Part shown: one piece after another, positions 1-8,127 of the stretch
Position numbering within the stretch: position 1 is the first letter of the stretch
Layout of the letters: each line of letters starts with the position of its first letter
Origin: Clostridia bacterium
GTDB lineage: Bacteria > Bacillota > Clostridia > Lachnospirales > Lachnospiraceae
Length of the DNA stretch: 64,000 nucleotides
NCBI GenBank assembly: GCA_910575625.1
Contig: CAJTFD010000006.1
Location: forward strand, 1-64,000
Direction: 5' to 3'
Notes under the pieces: model-generated
Told to the model about the DNA's origin: nothing
Database searches by the model: none
Seen by the model: only the letters and a program-made list of their open reading frames with translations
Program-made: the position numbers and the translations under genes

Positions 1-700
1 GCCTGAGGGCATCCAGGAAAGCGTGGTCGTTCCCATAAGCGGCATCGCAGCCGACCCACTGCGCTTGGAACTGTCCACTCCCGAGCGCCTGGTTGAGCAG
101 CCTGAGCGCTATCTTGTTTTTTGTGCCGAATGCCAGATCCTCTGGCATCCGGCACTGCTCCCGGAGATCTGCGTAAGGCTCACTGAACCACTCTTGTGGG
201 ATATAGAGCTGATAGTCTACGAGACCATATCCTTTATCCCCAGCATAGGCCAGGAATACACCGCATTGGCAGTTCTCGGTCTTGCCAAGACGTCCACAAT
301 ATTGACGTTTCACGCCAACGGAGTGCCGGCCTTTCTTCACGAAGCTCGTATCGTCTACTGACAACATGCCACGGGGAGACCCTATCTGCTCGGAGAGCAG
401 CCTCTGGTAGATCTCCAAGATAGGCTGTTCTTTAAAAGGTGAACGTGAAAAGAACTGCTGTAGGGGCCTGACGTACTCCTCACCTGAGAAGTATAAGGCT
501 ATCGGTTCGATAGATTTCCGTTCTAATGGGCTCAATAGTCCACGGATGACCGTTTGGAACGCCTTTTTCTGAGGGTTAGAAAAGCAGAGGGAGTAATGTT
601 GCAGATAGCTTTCCAGTTCTGTCTGGAGTTGGGTATCATTTTCTTTATCAGAACACCAGGTTTCTAATGCGATAGGATCGAACATTGTAGGGTACATCAT
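1..700 (-). CDS. IS701-family DDE transposase, 5' part (runs off the window)
   Basis: The minus strand is open without a stop from about 700 to the window edge, so only the N-terminal ~233 residues are visible. The motif SVDDTSFVKKGRHSVGVKRQ followed by YCGRLGKTENCQ is the first catalytic Asp region typical of IS701-type (DDE superfamily) transposases, and WVGCDAAYG near residue 220 is the second Asp region. Start choice: ATG codons lie at 706, 700 and 697; the AAGGGG Shine-Dalgarno sits about 9 nt before the ATG at 700. No frameshift is seen in the visible part. The catalytic Glu and the other IS end lie outside the window, so completeness cannot be judged. Confidence 0.85.
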   Translation of the reverse strand, partial: MMYPTMFDPIALETWCSDKENDTQLQTELESYLQHYSLCFSNPQKKAFQTVIRGLLSPLERKSIEPIALYFSGEEYVRPLQQFFSRSPFKEQPILEIYQRLLSEQIGSPRGMLSVDDTSFVKKGRHSVGVKRQYCGRLGKTENCQCGVFLAYAGDKGYGLVDYQLYIPQEWFSEPYADLREQCRMPEDLAFGTKNKIALRLLNQALGSGQFQAQWVGCDAAYGNDHAFLDALR

Positions 701-938
701 GATCATCAACCCCTTTTTTCTTGATTATATCAGAATATTTTGTTGTAATCAATAAATCATCAGAAAATACCCCTATATATTCGAAGGCATCGAATAAAAC
801 TTAAATGTTCGCTGTAGTACTAAGAACTGTCGAAAGATCGACCGTCCATATATGAGCATATATCGGAACCGATAAATCCACAGATCGCTATAAAAGGGCT
901 GGAATACCTTGCACAAAGGATGGAGGGAGAGATCGTAT

Positions 939-973
939 AAGGATGCATCATTCAAGATGCTCCTTATTTTTTT
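939..973 (+). terminator. Rho-independent terminator-like hairpin
   Basis: AAGGATGCATC pairs with GATGCTCCTT (one bulged base) and is followed by a run of T. It lies in the 375-nt gap between the transposase and the next gene and would insulate the latter from upstream plus-strand transcription. The rest of 701-938 shows no convincing gene; it may contain the IS end, which I could not delimit. Confidence 0.55.
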
Positions 974-1015
974 ACAAGATCCTCAATTTTCTACGTCCTA
1001 AAAATTTGATATCAT

Positions 1016-1044
1016 ATGACAAGATCCTCATTATATGGTACAAT
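1016..1044 (+). promoter_or_regulatory. Sigma-A-like promoter of the Ig-like surface protein
   Basis: ATGACA (1016-1021), a 17-nt spacer and TACAAT (1039-1044) precede the gene at 1076. The 12-mer ACAAGATCCTCA occurs at 974-985 and again at 1019-1030 over the spacer, and its core recurs inverted as GAGGATCTT at the Shine-Dalgarno (1064-1072). That arrangement could be an operator but is only suggestive. Confidence 0.55.
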
Positions 1045-1075
1045 TTTTATACTATGATAAGGGAGGATCTTTCGA

Positions 1076-2641
1076 ATGAACAAACGAAAACGCGGCGTGG
1101 CCATACTATTGCTGGCATTCCTGCTATCAGTAACCTTGGCCATACCTCGCGCAGAACCAGTCAACGCCGCAAGGCCAAAACTTAACAAGACAAAGACAAC
1201 GCTGATAAAAGGCAAAAAAGTCAAACTCAAAGTCACTGGTGCAACAAAGAAGATCAAGTGGTCAACAAACAAAAAGAAAGTTGCCACGGTCAACAGCCAG
1301 GGCGTGGTAAGAGCCAGGGGCAAGGGCACCGCAAAGATCACGGCGAAAGTCGGCAAGAAGAGACTGATCTGCCGGGTGACTGTAAAGGCGAAAAAGAAAG
1401 TTTTAACGCCCACGCTCAGCGACGAGCGCATTTCCCTTAATGTTGGAAAGCAGAAGCAGTTAAAGATCTTCGACACAAAGCGGGTGCCCAAATGGTGGTC
1501 AACGAACGATAAAGTCGCAACTGTTGATGCAAATGGCATCGTGCGCGGGATATCCCCGGGAGAGTGTCGGGTATATGCAGAACTTCCCGGAACGTATTTC
1601 ATGTGCTTCGTATCCGTATTGGGGAAAGCCGGAACCACGGTGACACCTACGGCTATCCCAACCATATCTGGGACAACGACACCGACGCCTGCGCCTACTG
1701 AAGATCCAGTGTCGACACAAACACCCGTTCCGACCAGAACGCCCACACCTGAGCCAACGGTGACAGTGACGCTGACACCAAAACCTACATTGACGGTCAC
1801 CCCGACCGCAAGACCAACGCAGACACCTTTAGTCACTCCGACGGCAACACCTGGGCCAACGATCACGGCTACGCCAACGGTCAGGCCGACAACTACGAGC
1901 ACACCAAGGCCAACTACCACGAGCACACCAAGGCCAACTACCACGAGCGCGCCTACGCCGACAACCACGAGCACACCAAGGCCAACTACTACGAGCACAC
2001 CAAGGCCAACAATTACGAGCGCGCCTACGCCGACTACGGCCCCAACAAGTACCCCAACGAGTACGCCAGAGCCATCTGTAGTACCGACTGACGCACCGGG
2101 ACCCACGGTCACGCCTACTCCGACTGATACACCAACCGTGGAGCCAACTCCGACTGGTCCTCCAACCGCGGGGCCAACTCCGACTGGTTCTCCAACCCCG
2201 ATACCAGTTGAAAATTTCCAGCTCGATAAGGATCCATTGCAGATTTACGAGGGTGGATCCGAAAAACTGACATATTCAATCCTGCCGGAAAATGCTTCCA
2301 ACAAAACAGTTGTGTTTTCATCGTCGGATAGTGAGATCGCAAGCGTTGGAAACGACGGAACAGTTGAAGCGAAAACGCCCGGGGAATGCATGATAACGGC
2401 AGCTTGTGGAGGGATCAAAGTGACTTGCGTCGTCAACATACTAAAGAAAGAGATGATCCTTGATAAAGACGCACTTTCAATCCGAGAAGGCACAGTATCT
2501 CAATTGAATTATGCGTTACGGTTGCCAGAGATCGAAAAGTCTGATCTCTTATTGCTTTCGTCCGATGACCGTACCGTTATTGTGAAAGACAATGGACGAA
2601 GGATCGGGGTGCGCCTACGATCAGTATGTTTCAAGCAGTAG
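1076..2641 (+). CDS. Secreted Ig-like (BIG_2) domain protein with Thr/Pro-rich linker, C-terminus probably broken
   Basis: Good Shine-Dalgarno (AAGGGAGG) before the ATG. Residues 1-31 form a Lys/Arg-start signal peptide with a hydrophobic core ending near AEPVNA. Two BIG_2-type Ig-like domains follow (about 35-105 and 110-185; pattern W-S-T-N-x-K-V-A-T-V-x-x-x-G-x-V), then about 190 residues of Thr/Pro repeats, then one complete and one partial BIG_2 domain (about 380-455 and 460-521). Such proteins are exported and often wall- or matrix-associated in gut Clostridia. The last domain stops abruptly after VKDNGRRIGVRLRS, and no anchor motif or membrane segment is present. A neighbouring frame stays open for about 40 codons past this point, so truncation by frameshift is possible. 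The function is unknown. Confidence 0.75.
   Translation: MNKRKRGVAILLLAFLLSVTLAIPRAEPVNAARPKLNKTKTTLIKGKKVKLKVTGATKKIKWSTNKKKVATVNSQGVVRARGKGTAKITAKVGKKRLICRVTVKAKKKVLTPTLSDERISLNVGKQKQLKIFDTKRVPKWWSTNDKVATVDANGIVRGISPGECRVYAELPGTYFMCFVSVLGKAGTTVTPTAIPTISGTTTPTPAPTEDPVSTQTPVPTRTPTPEPTVTVTLTPKPTLTVTPTARPTQTPLVTPTATPGPTITATPTVRPTTTSTPRPTTTSTPRPTTTSAPTPTTTSTPRPTTTSTPRPTITSAPTPTTAPTSTPTSTPEPSVVPTDAPGPTVTPTPTDTPTVEPTPTGPPTAGPTPTGSPTPIPVENFQLDKDPLQIYEGGSEKLTYSILPENASNKTVVFSSSDSEIASVGNDGTVEAKTPGECMITAACGGIKVTCVVNILKKEMILDKDALSIREGTVSQLNYALRLPEIEKSDLLLLSSDDRTVIVKDNGRRIGVRLRSVCFKQ
1886..2029 (+). repeat. 24-bp tandem coding repeat arranged as two 72-bp blocks
   Basis: Six in-frame 24-nt units encode PTTTSTPR, PTTTSTPR, PTTTSAPT, and then the same three again with one Thr-to-Ile change. 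The 72-nt block is therefore duplicated, a sign of recent slippage or unequal crossing-over in the linker. Confidence 0.8.
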
Positions 2642-2728
2642 GAATGGCGGGCTATTGTTTGATAGCTATGGATCAAACATTCAGTATGTATATCCGTACT
2701 CATATTGAACCACAAAAAAATAACTTTC

Positions 2729-2760
2729 AAAAGCAGCCTTTGAGTAAGGAGGTTGCTTTT
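2729..2760 (+). terminator. Terminator-like hairpin after the surface protein gene
   Basis: AAAAGCAGCCTT can pair with AAGGAGGTTGCTTTT, leaving a short loop; the downstream T-run is weak. The gap 2642-2862 otherwise shows only the promoter region of the next gene. Confidence 0.45.
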
Positions 2761-2862
2761 GATGTTTTTGCAGATCTATATTTTGATAAATTTCACGCAT
2801 CATATTCCATTTTCCGCTGCAATCTGATATGATATAGATATTCGAGAAAGGTGGGGAGATGC

Positions 2863-3906
2863 ATGGAATTTGTTGAAAAGTTAACAGATTTTGCCAACAG
2901 GATTGAGCGTATCAGAAGAAACATACTAACAGAAGAAGCAACAAAAACATCTATCATATTGCCTTTTTTTCAGATTTTAGGTTATGACGTATTCAATCCG
3001 TGCGAATTTGTTCCAGAATATACAGCTGACGCAGGAGTGAAGAAAGGCGAGAAAGTTGATTATGCTATAATAATCGATGAGGAGCCGCTGATATTGATCG
3101 AAGCCAAGCCAGCAAACACCGAACTGATGGCAAAGCACACAAGCCAGTTAATGCGATACTTTTCAGTAACAAATGCAAGATTCGGAATACTGACAAATGG
3201 GATAACCTATCAGTTCTACTCAGACCTAGATGAGCCAAACAAGATGGATGCTATTCCGTTTCTGAATTTTGATATTTCAAATATAAAGAAAGATGTGGCT
3301 GACGAACTAAAGCGGTTTAGGAAAGAAGGATTTGATGTAAGATCTATATTAGACAGCGCTTCTGACCTAAAATATATGACAATCGTTAAAAACATAATCG
3401 CCGAACAGTTCCAGGATCCATCGAATCAGTTTGTTAGGGCAATCATAAGCAAAAAAGTATATGGCGGAACCAAAACCAAAGCTGTACTTGATAAATTCAA
3501 GATCATTGTGCAGAAAGCATTTAATGAATATATAAACGACGTGATTTCGGAACGTATAAGCAATGCGATTTCGCCCGATGTTGCGTCAACGCTCATGCCT
3601 AAAGAGAAAAGCGATCCTGCTATGATCCCAGAGGAAAAGAAAGTGCTGGATTTCGTCAAGAATATGCTGCGTACAGACCTCGATATTAAATACCGAAAAA
3701 CGTCCCGATATGCCTATATGCAGCTGGGTGAACTTTCAACCAAGTGGATATGCCGCGTGTATATTAGGAAGGAAAAGCATTTGTTTGTTTTGCACAGATT
3801 TGATAACACAACTTATGAGTGCGAATATTATTTCGATGACGTAGAACAATTGGGAATGATACGGGATTTCGTTGCGGATACCTTCGAAAAATGCAAAGGC
3901 TTATAA
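2863..3906 (+). CDS. Orphan HsdR N-terminal-like (HSDR_N) nuclease-fold protein
   Basis: The N-terminal half matches the type I restriction R-subunit N-terminal domain: a helical lead-in (TEEATKTSIILPFFQILGYD), then VDYAIIIDEEPLILIEAKP, which contains the D...E-x-K core of a PD-(D/E)XK fold, then QLMRYFSVTNARFGILTNG. No helicase motor follows and the protein ends at 347 residues, so this is a stand-alone member of a family common in islands and prophages. The C-terminal ~90 residues are unassigned. Start: ATG 2863 has GGTGGGG 6 nt upstream; a GTG at 2851 would lie inside that Shine-Dalgarno. No hsdM or hsdS is nearby, so classical restriction is unlikely. Codon use is AT-rich compared with the core genes. 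Confidence 0.75.
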   Translation: MEFVEKLTDFANRIERIRRNILTEEATKTSIILPFFQILGYDVFNPCEFVPEYTADAGVKKGEKVDYAIIIDEEPLILIEAKPANTELMAKHTSQLMRYFSVTNARFGILTNGITYQFYSDLDEPNKMDAIPFLNFDISNIKKDVADELKRFRKEGFDVRSILDSASDLKYMTIVKNIIAEQFQDPSNQFVRAIISKKVYGGTKTKAVLDKFKIIVQKAFNEYINDVISERISNAISPDVASTLMPKEKSDPAMIPEEKKVLDFVKNMLRTDLDIKYRKTSRYAYMQLGELSTKWICRVYIRKEKHLFVLHRFDNTTYECEYYFDDVEQLGMIRDFVADTFEKCKGL

Positions 3907-3940
3907 AAAAACGGCGACTTTGATCTCTCAAAAGTCGCCG
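3905..3940 (-). terminator. Intrinsic terminator for the HTH-ABC/permease operon
   Basis: A perfect 10-bp stem CGGCGACTTT/AAAGTCGCCG with a 9-nt loop is followed, reading the minus strand, by seven T. It also touches the 3' end of the convergent HSDR_N gene and may serve both genes. Confidence 0.8.
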
Positions 3941-4037
3941 AGTATAAATAAGCGTGTGAAAATACCTCTGCTGTACGACGACTTTTTTTCTTTGCCGTCG
4001 TGCGGCAGATTTAAGTAATATATCGTAAAACATTCAT

Positions 4038-5369
4038 CTATTTAATAGATTTTATATATTGTTTGCTCATGGTACTAACAACTAAAAAATAACAGAGATA
4101 GAAAAACAGTGTACATAAGAAAAACTCACCAGTAAATCTCAAAATAGTATTGCGCATTGTTATTGGTAATATTGAGTTTATTTTTAAATTCAACAATGGT
4201 ATACAGAATACAAATATGATCAAAGCCATTGCCATTGGAAAAGTCAGTTTAATCGCTATAAGCTGGTTCACAAGAGCTTTGATCTGTCTGTTGCTTTTTC
4301 CAATACAACGTAATATCTGATCATTTTTTGAATTTTGCCGCAGTTCTATGATCTGCTGTAATGATAATATCGAAAAATAAATTATCGCAAAAACAATACA
4401 GATACATATTTGTGCAGTTCCCATCCATTGTTGTTGATCTGCATCAAAAAGTTTGATCTCCGGTTGTAACATCAGCATTCCGACAATAAAAGATACTACA
4501 GAGAACAGGAAACACATGCAAAAAACTGCATTTATAGTGGCAGCCGTTTTGAAGTTCGATGTCAGACTTGCCATAATATACAATCTGTTCTTATGATATA
4601 AATAAACCGAATTTGTTTTCCTGTACGCATATAGGTAGCTAAAAATCCATTTATAAAATGCATAGACAGATACTATTAATGGAATTGCCACAAGGGATAA
4701 GATATAAACAATGTGATCTTCCGGCAAAAAAACAATTCCACACACAAAGCCGATCATACATGCAAAACTTAAAATAAAAACAATGCCCCATTTCCTGTAG
4801 TTATCTTTCTTTTTCATACTCTGATTTCGTTTTTTTTCATACATCAGCTCCCGTATCTGCAGCTTTTCCAATCTTTTTTTCAAGCGGAAAGCGCATATGA
4901 TCTCAACAAGGCAGAAGCAGCAAAGTGTATAAAGTATACTCTTACCATAAAGAAAGGCGTATCGTTTTATTTCATGCCAAATTGTGTGATGACCGAATCG
5001 TCCATATACAGAAAAACCTATTGTTGTTCCAATCAGAAAGCACACCAATCCGATCAACAGGATTTCACATAAAAATAAGTTTTCTAATTTCTTTTTGCTC
5101 ATTCCTAATAATAAGTAACTTGCAAATTCTTTTGCCCGTTGTTTTAGGATGAAGTTATCTATGTATCCTATTAAAACCACTTGGATCATTGTTATCAGCA
5201 AAGGTAAAGAAATTGTTTGAAGATCAGCTAATTCTCCCATGATCGCAATGCAGTTAGATATTTCCATGATCGCCAAAAGGATAGTCATGGTCACTACATA
5301 TAAAAGGTAATCTCTGAAAGACCGTTTGGCATTACGAATTGACAATCTCAAATATATCATGGCTTTCAC
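4038..5369 (-). CDS. FtsX-like ABC transporter permease
   Basis: The 443-residue integral membrane protein has about ten hydrophobic segments (near 20-43, 53-75, 100-125, 140-160, 195-215, 218-240, 275-300, 318-340, 365-388, 412-435). The N-terminal RNAKRSFRDYLLY and the QRAKEFASYLLLGMSKKK stretch are typical of BceB-type permeases (antimicrobial peptide resistance or sensing). The large extracellular domain of BceB, usually about 200 residues, is not present. The start overlaps the 3' end of the upstream ATPase gene by 38 nt, so the two are co-translated partners. The substrate is unknown; peptide antibiotic export or detoxification is inferred only from family and context. Confidence 0.8.
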   Translation of the reverse strand: MKAMIYLRLSIRNAKRSFRDYLLYVVTMTILLAIMEISNCIAIMGELADLQTISLPLLITMIQVVLIGYIDNFILKQRAKEFASYLLLGMSKKKLENLFLCEILLIGLVCFLIGTTIGFSVYGRFGHHTIWHEIKRYAFLYGKSILYTLCCFCLVEIICAFRLKKRLEKLQIRELMYEKKRNQSMKKKDNYRKWGIVFILSFACMIGFVCGIVFLPEDHIVYILSLVAIPLIVSVYAFYKWIFSYLYAYRKTNSVYLYHKNRLYIMASLTSNFKTAATINAVFCMCFLFSVVSFIVGMLMLQPEIKLFDADQQQWMGTAQICICIVFAIIYFSILSLQQIIELRQNSKNDQILRCIGKSNRQIKALVNQLIAIKLTFPMAMALIIFVFCIPLLNLKINSILPITMRNTILRFTGEFFLCTLFFYLCYFLVVSTMSKQYIKSIK

Positions 5370-6426
5370 CCTCTATCAATTCTATTTTCTTCAAAATATC
5401 TGCAAAAAATGTCTGCTTATTTTCCTGCTCCCGGTCCAATGTAGCCTTTATTTCACCGTCTTTCATAAACAATATCCTGTCACAATAGCTCGCCGCCATT
5501 ACATCATGCGTAACCATTAGTATCGTTGCATTGTATTCACGGCAAAGCATAACAAATATGCTCAACAGCTGTTTGGCGGCATGAGAATCCAGCGCCCCAG
5601 TCGGCTCGTCTGCAAGTATAATGTCCGGGTTTACTGCAATAGCACGGGCACAAGCGCAACGTTGCCGTTGTCCGCCTGATACTTCATATGGGAATTTATC
5701 TAATACAGCAGATATGTCTAACTTTTCAGATATATTTTGTATGATCTGCCCGATACTCTCTTTTGGAGTTTCCTTAACAGTCAATGCAAGCGCAATATTT
5801 TCATAGATTGTCAAGGTTTCAAGTAAATTGTATTCTTGAAAGACAAAGCCTAAATGTTCACGGCGAAAGTTTGCGGTATCTTCCTCCGCAATATCTATTA
5901 TGTTTTGCCCGCCTATTCGTATCATTCCATTTGTTGGCTTATCTATTGTTGCGATCAAATTAAGCAATGTCGTCTTCCCAGATCCGGAAGCTCCCATGAT
6001 CCCAACAAATCTGCCCTGCTGTACTTGAAAACTCACATCATTTACAGCTAAAACGGAATTAAGTTCTGTTTCGTATATTTTAGAAATATTTTGCACTTCT
6101 AAAATATTTTTTTGTGCAGCTTCATCTGCTTTCAATTTTCCCTCATCGTTTCCCAACCAATTTGCGATAACTTCCATGAGAACCTCGTCTGCTTTTTCTT
6201 TTAAGTTTTCGTCTGGAATACATTCACCAGCAAATAATTCATTCAAAGTGACTTCTAATAATCCACATAGTGGAATGAACAAAGACAAGTCCGGCATAGA
6301 CCTTCCTGTTTCCCACTTTGAAATAGCCTTATCTGTTATGCCTAATCTTTCTGCCAACTGATTTTGCGTCCAGCCTTTTGCTTTTCGGCGTTCAGAGATA
6401 AAGGCGCCAATTTTATTTTGGTCCAT
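5332..6426 (-). CDS. XRE-family HTH fused to an ABC transporter ATPase
   Basis: Residues 1-65 form an XRE helix-turn-helix (ERRKAKGWTQNQLAERLGIT, then AISKWETGRSMPDL). A linker of about 40 residues leads to a LolD/BceA-type ATPase (about 108-340) with Walker A GASGSGKT (145-152), Q-loop Gln197, signature VSGGQ (249-253), Walker B IILADE (269-274) and H-loop His307. All catalytic residues are present. A single protein would thus carry both a DNA-binding domain and the transport motor of the permease encoded next. The Shine-Dalgarno AGGAGGG lies 8 nt before the ATG. A possible -10 TATAAT (6453-6458) lies just upstream. No two-component system is adjacent, so self-regulation by the fused HTH is a reasonable inference. 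Confidence 0.88.
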   Translation of the reverse strand: MDQNKIGAFISERRKAKGWTQNQLAERLGITDKAISKWETGRSMPDLSLFIPLCGLLEVTLNELFAGECIPDENLKEKADEVLMEVIANWLGNDEGKLKADEAAQKNILEVQNISKIYETELNSVLAVNDVSFQVQQGRFVGIMGASGSGKTTLLNLIATIDKPTNGMIRIGGQNIIDIAEEDTANFRREHLGFVFQEYNLLETLTIYENIALALTVKETPKESIGQIIQNISEKLDISAVLDKFPYEVSGGQRQRCACARAIAVNPDIILADEPTGALDSHAAKQLLSIFVMLCREYNATILMVTHDVMAASYCDRILFMKDGEIKATLDREQENKQTFFADILKKIELIEGESHDIFEIVNS

Positions 6427-6680
6427 GATCCAAGCCCTCCTGTTTACGGTAAATTATATAGATCCAATATATAAATGAACACCCACTAGCAGTAGAGTGT
6501 GATAAAACACGGTTTTTACAATTCTACTTGTAGTATAGTTCTTTGACTCATATCCTTGCGGAATGCTCAAAACTCTATCAACTATGATCATATACGGTCA
6601 GCCGAATAAATACAAGGCTTCTTCTGCAAAAAATGATAGATGATCTTGGATAACAGATCGCGGATAATGTTATAAAGTTA

Positions 6681-6709
6681 TTGCATTTTGTGTTTTGAAA
6701 TTATATAAT
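6681..6709 (+). promoter_or_regulatory. Sigma-A promoter of the CPBP protease gene
   Basis: TTGCAT (6681-6686), a 17-nt spacer and TATAAT (6704-6709). Transcription would start near 6716, after the first in-frame ATG (6695), which rules out that upstream start. The divergent gap 6427-6760 otherwise holds the promoter region of the HTH-ABC gene, with a short CTAC-TT-GTAG inverted repeat near 6512-6522 that could be an operator. Confidence 0.75.
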
Positions 6710-6760
6710 AGGAATTGGCAATCCAGTATCAGACAAACAGGAATTTTGGAGGTATCCATT

Positions 6761-7543
6761 TTGAAGAAAATAGGGATTACAGTCATAAGATCCATAAGCT
6801 TTTTTCTAGGATGGGCGATATTGGTCTCTATATTGCCGTTATCCTCTTCAAAGGAACAGGCTATATGGAGATTATGGGCAGAAATTACACCTCTATTGGC
6901 AATAGCAGCTTTTACTCTCGGTTTTTGGCTTGCTGAAAAGAAAAATGTAAAATTACATTTATTCGATGATCCGGTAAAGGGAATGTCATTGGGAGTGATC
7001 ACAGGGATTGTATGGTTAGCTATTCCTGTTTTGATAATGTATGCAGCAAAAATCATCCATTTTGACGGAACTAACTCGATCAGCCTATTTCCTGTTTGGT
7101 TGCTGGCAGTATTTCTTAATACAATTATGCAGGAACTTCTTGTACGTGGTTACTTGTACCAAATGCTTAAACAAAAGCACAATATGATCGTGGCTACGAT
7201 CGTGACAACAATACTTTTTACAGCATTGCACGGAGGGGCCTTTGAAGCGGGTGTCATTCCCGTTTTAAATGTACTTACTATGAGCTTACTTATGACAGTA
7301 GTTCTTGAATATAGTGGTTCTATTATAGCACCGGTCATCATGCACTTTTTATGGAATGGAATTGGTGCATTAGTTTTAGGTGGTGTGTCACTTGCTGATG
7401 ACTATCCAAATCTGTTTATTACAACTTTTACTGGAAACGATATTTTGTCCGGCGGGATCTGTAAGATCGAAGGAAGCATAGTAGTCTTGATCGTCAATGT
7501 GGCTTTGATCTCCCTTTTTATATTCTTGCAAAAGAAAAAATAA
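6761..7543 (+). CDS. CPBP-family intramembrane metalloprotease (CAAX protease-like)
   Basis: A protein of about 260 residues with about seven to eight membrane segments. Motif 1 reads QELLVRG (124-130), where the family consensus is EExxxR; motif 2 is FTALH (His157); HFLWN lies further on. The first Glu of motif 1 is thus Gln here, which could reduce or alter activity. The start is TTG 6761, with GGAGG 8 nt upstream; the promoter position excludes the upstream ATG. In Firmicutes such proteins often act in bacteriocin self-immunity or peptide maturation. The gene diverges from the HTH-ABC/permease operon, which makes a shared peptide-related role plausible but unproven. Confidence 0.8.
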   Translation: MKKIGITVIRSISFFLGWAILVSILPLSSSKEQAIWRLWAEITPLLAIAAFTLGFWLAEKKNVKLHLFDDPVKGMSLGVITGIVWLAIPVLIMYAAKIIHFDGTNSISLFPVWLLAVFLNTIMQELLVRGYLYQMLKQKHNMIVATIVTTILFTALHGGAFEAGVIPVLNVLTMSLLMTVVLEYSGSIIAPVIMHFLWNGIGALVLGGVSLADDYPNLFITTFTGNDILSGGICKIEGSIVVLIVNVALISLFIFLQKKK

Positions 7544-7606
7544 AAGTATATCGGAAATCCTAATGATGGAGTATGATCACGATCAAATATTTATGTATTT
7601 TCTTTT

Positions 7607-7635
7607 TGGCATCCGTATGATACGGGTGCCTTTTT
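7607..7635 (+). terminator. Intrinsic terminator
   Basis: GGCATCCGTA pairs with TACGGGTGCC (one wobble) and is followed by TTTTT. It ends the CPBP transcript and marks the edge of the AT-rich accessory region. Confidence 0.8.
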
Positions 7636-7751
7636 CGTACCCGTGAGAATGGGAGCAGATCACATGGGATTTTGTGGAAATATATGCACATATGTAAAAC
7701 CGCGGTCATATTCTAATAGAGGAGATCATAAGATTAGCAAAAAGGAAAATT

Positions 7752-8099
7752 ATGGATCATCAGGAAAATGCACCGAACACGCCAATGACTGACTTAGACC
7801 AGATGGTCAGCGATGACCAGATCCAGATCTTAAAAGCGGCCATCCCCTATGTCTCCCCCTCCGGGCAGCGGCTCCTGTCCGTCTACTCGAAGATGCGGGA
7901 ACTGCAAAATACCCTTACCCTCTTTCCACAGGAGAACAGCCAGATGCGCATATGCGGCACGGACGCCCAGATGCAGCCGATGGACCTCCTAAATGAGATA
8001 CGCCCATTCTGCAGCGGCCAGACCCAGGAACGCATCGACCAGGTCATACAGATGTTTGCCATGCTGCAGATGATCGAACTCTTCCAGGAACAAGACTGA
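7752..8099 (+). CDS. Conserved small hypothetical protein
   Basis: 115 residues, Gln/Met-rich and mostly helical, with no signal peptide, membrane segment or known motif. The Shine-Dalgarno AAAGGA precedes the ATG. It is followed after 28 nt by a second small gene on the same strand, and the two look like a functional pair. I do not recognise a named family; a general impression of Lachnospiraceae-restricted conservation is memory only. The region upstream (7636-7751) shows no clear promoter match. Confidence 0.6.
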   Translation: MDHQENAPNTPMTDLDQMVSDDQIQILKAAIPYVSPSGQRLLSVYSKMRELQNTLTLFPQENSQMRICGTDAQMQPMDLLNEIRPFCSGQTQERIDQVIQMFAMLQMIELFQEQD

Positions 8100-8127
8100 T
8101 CTTTATAAAAGAAAGGCAGGTGATAGG

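Noticed and set aside
1012..2112. Long minus-strand frame rich in Gly and Val opposite the surface protein
   Set aside because: It is the complement of the Thr/Pro repeat (ACN-CCN gives GGN-GTN); it has no ribosome site and no family.
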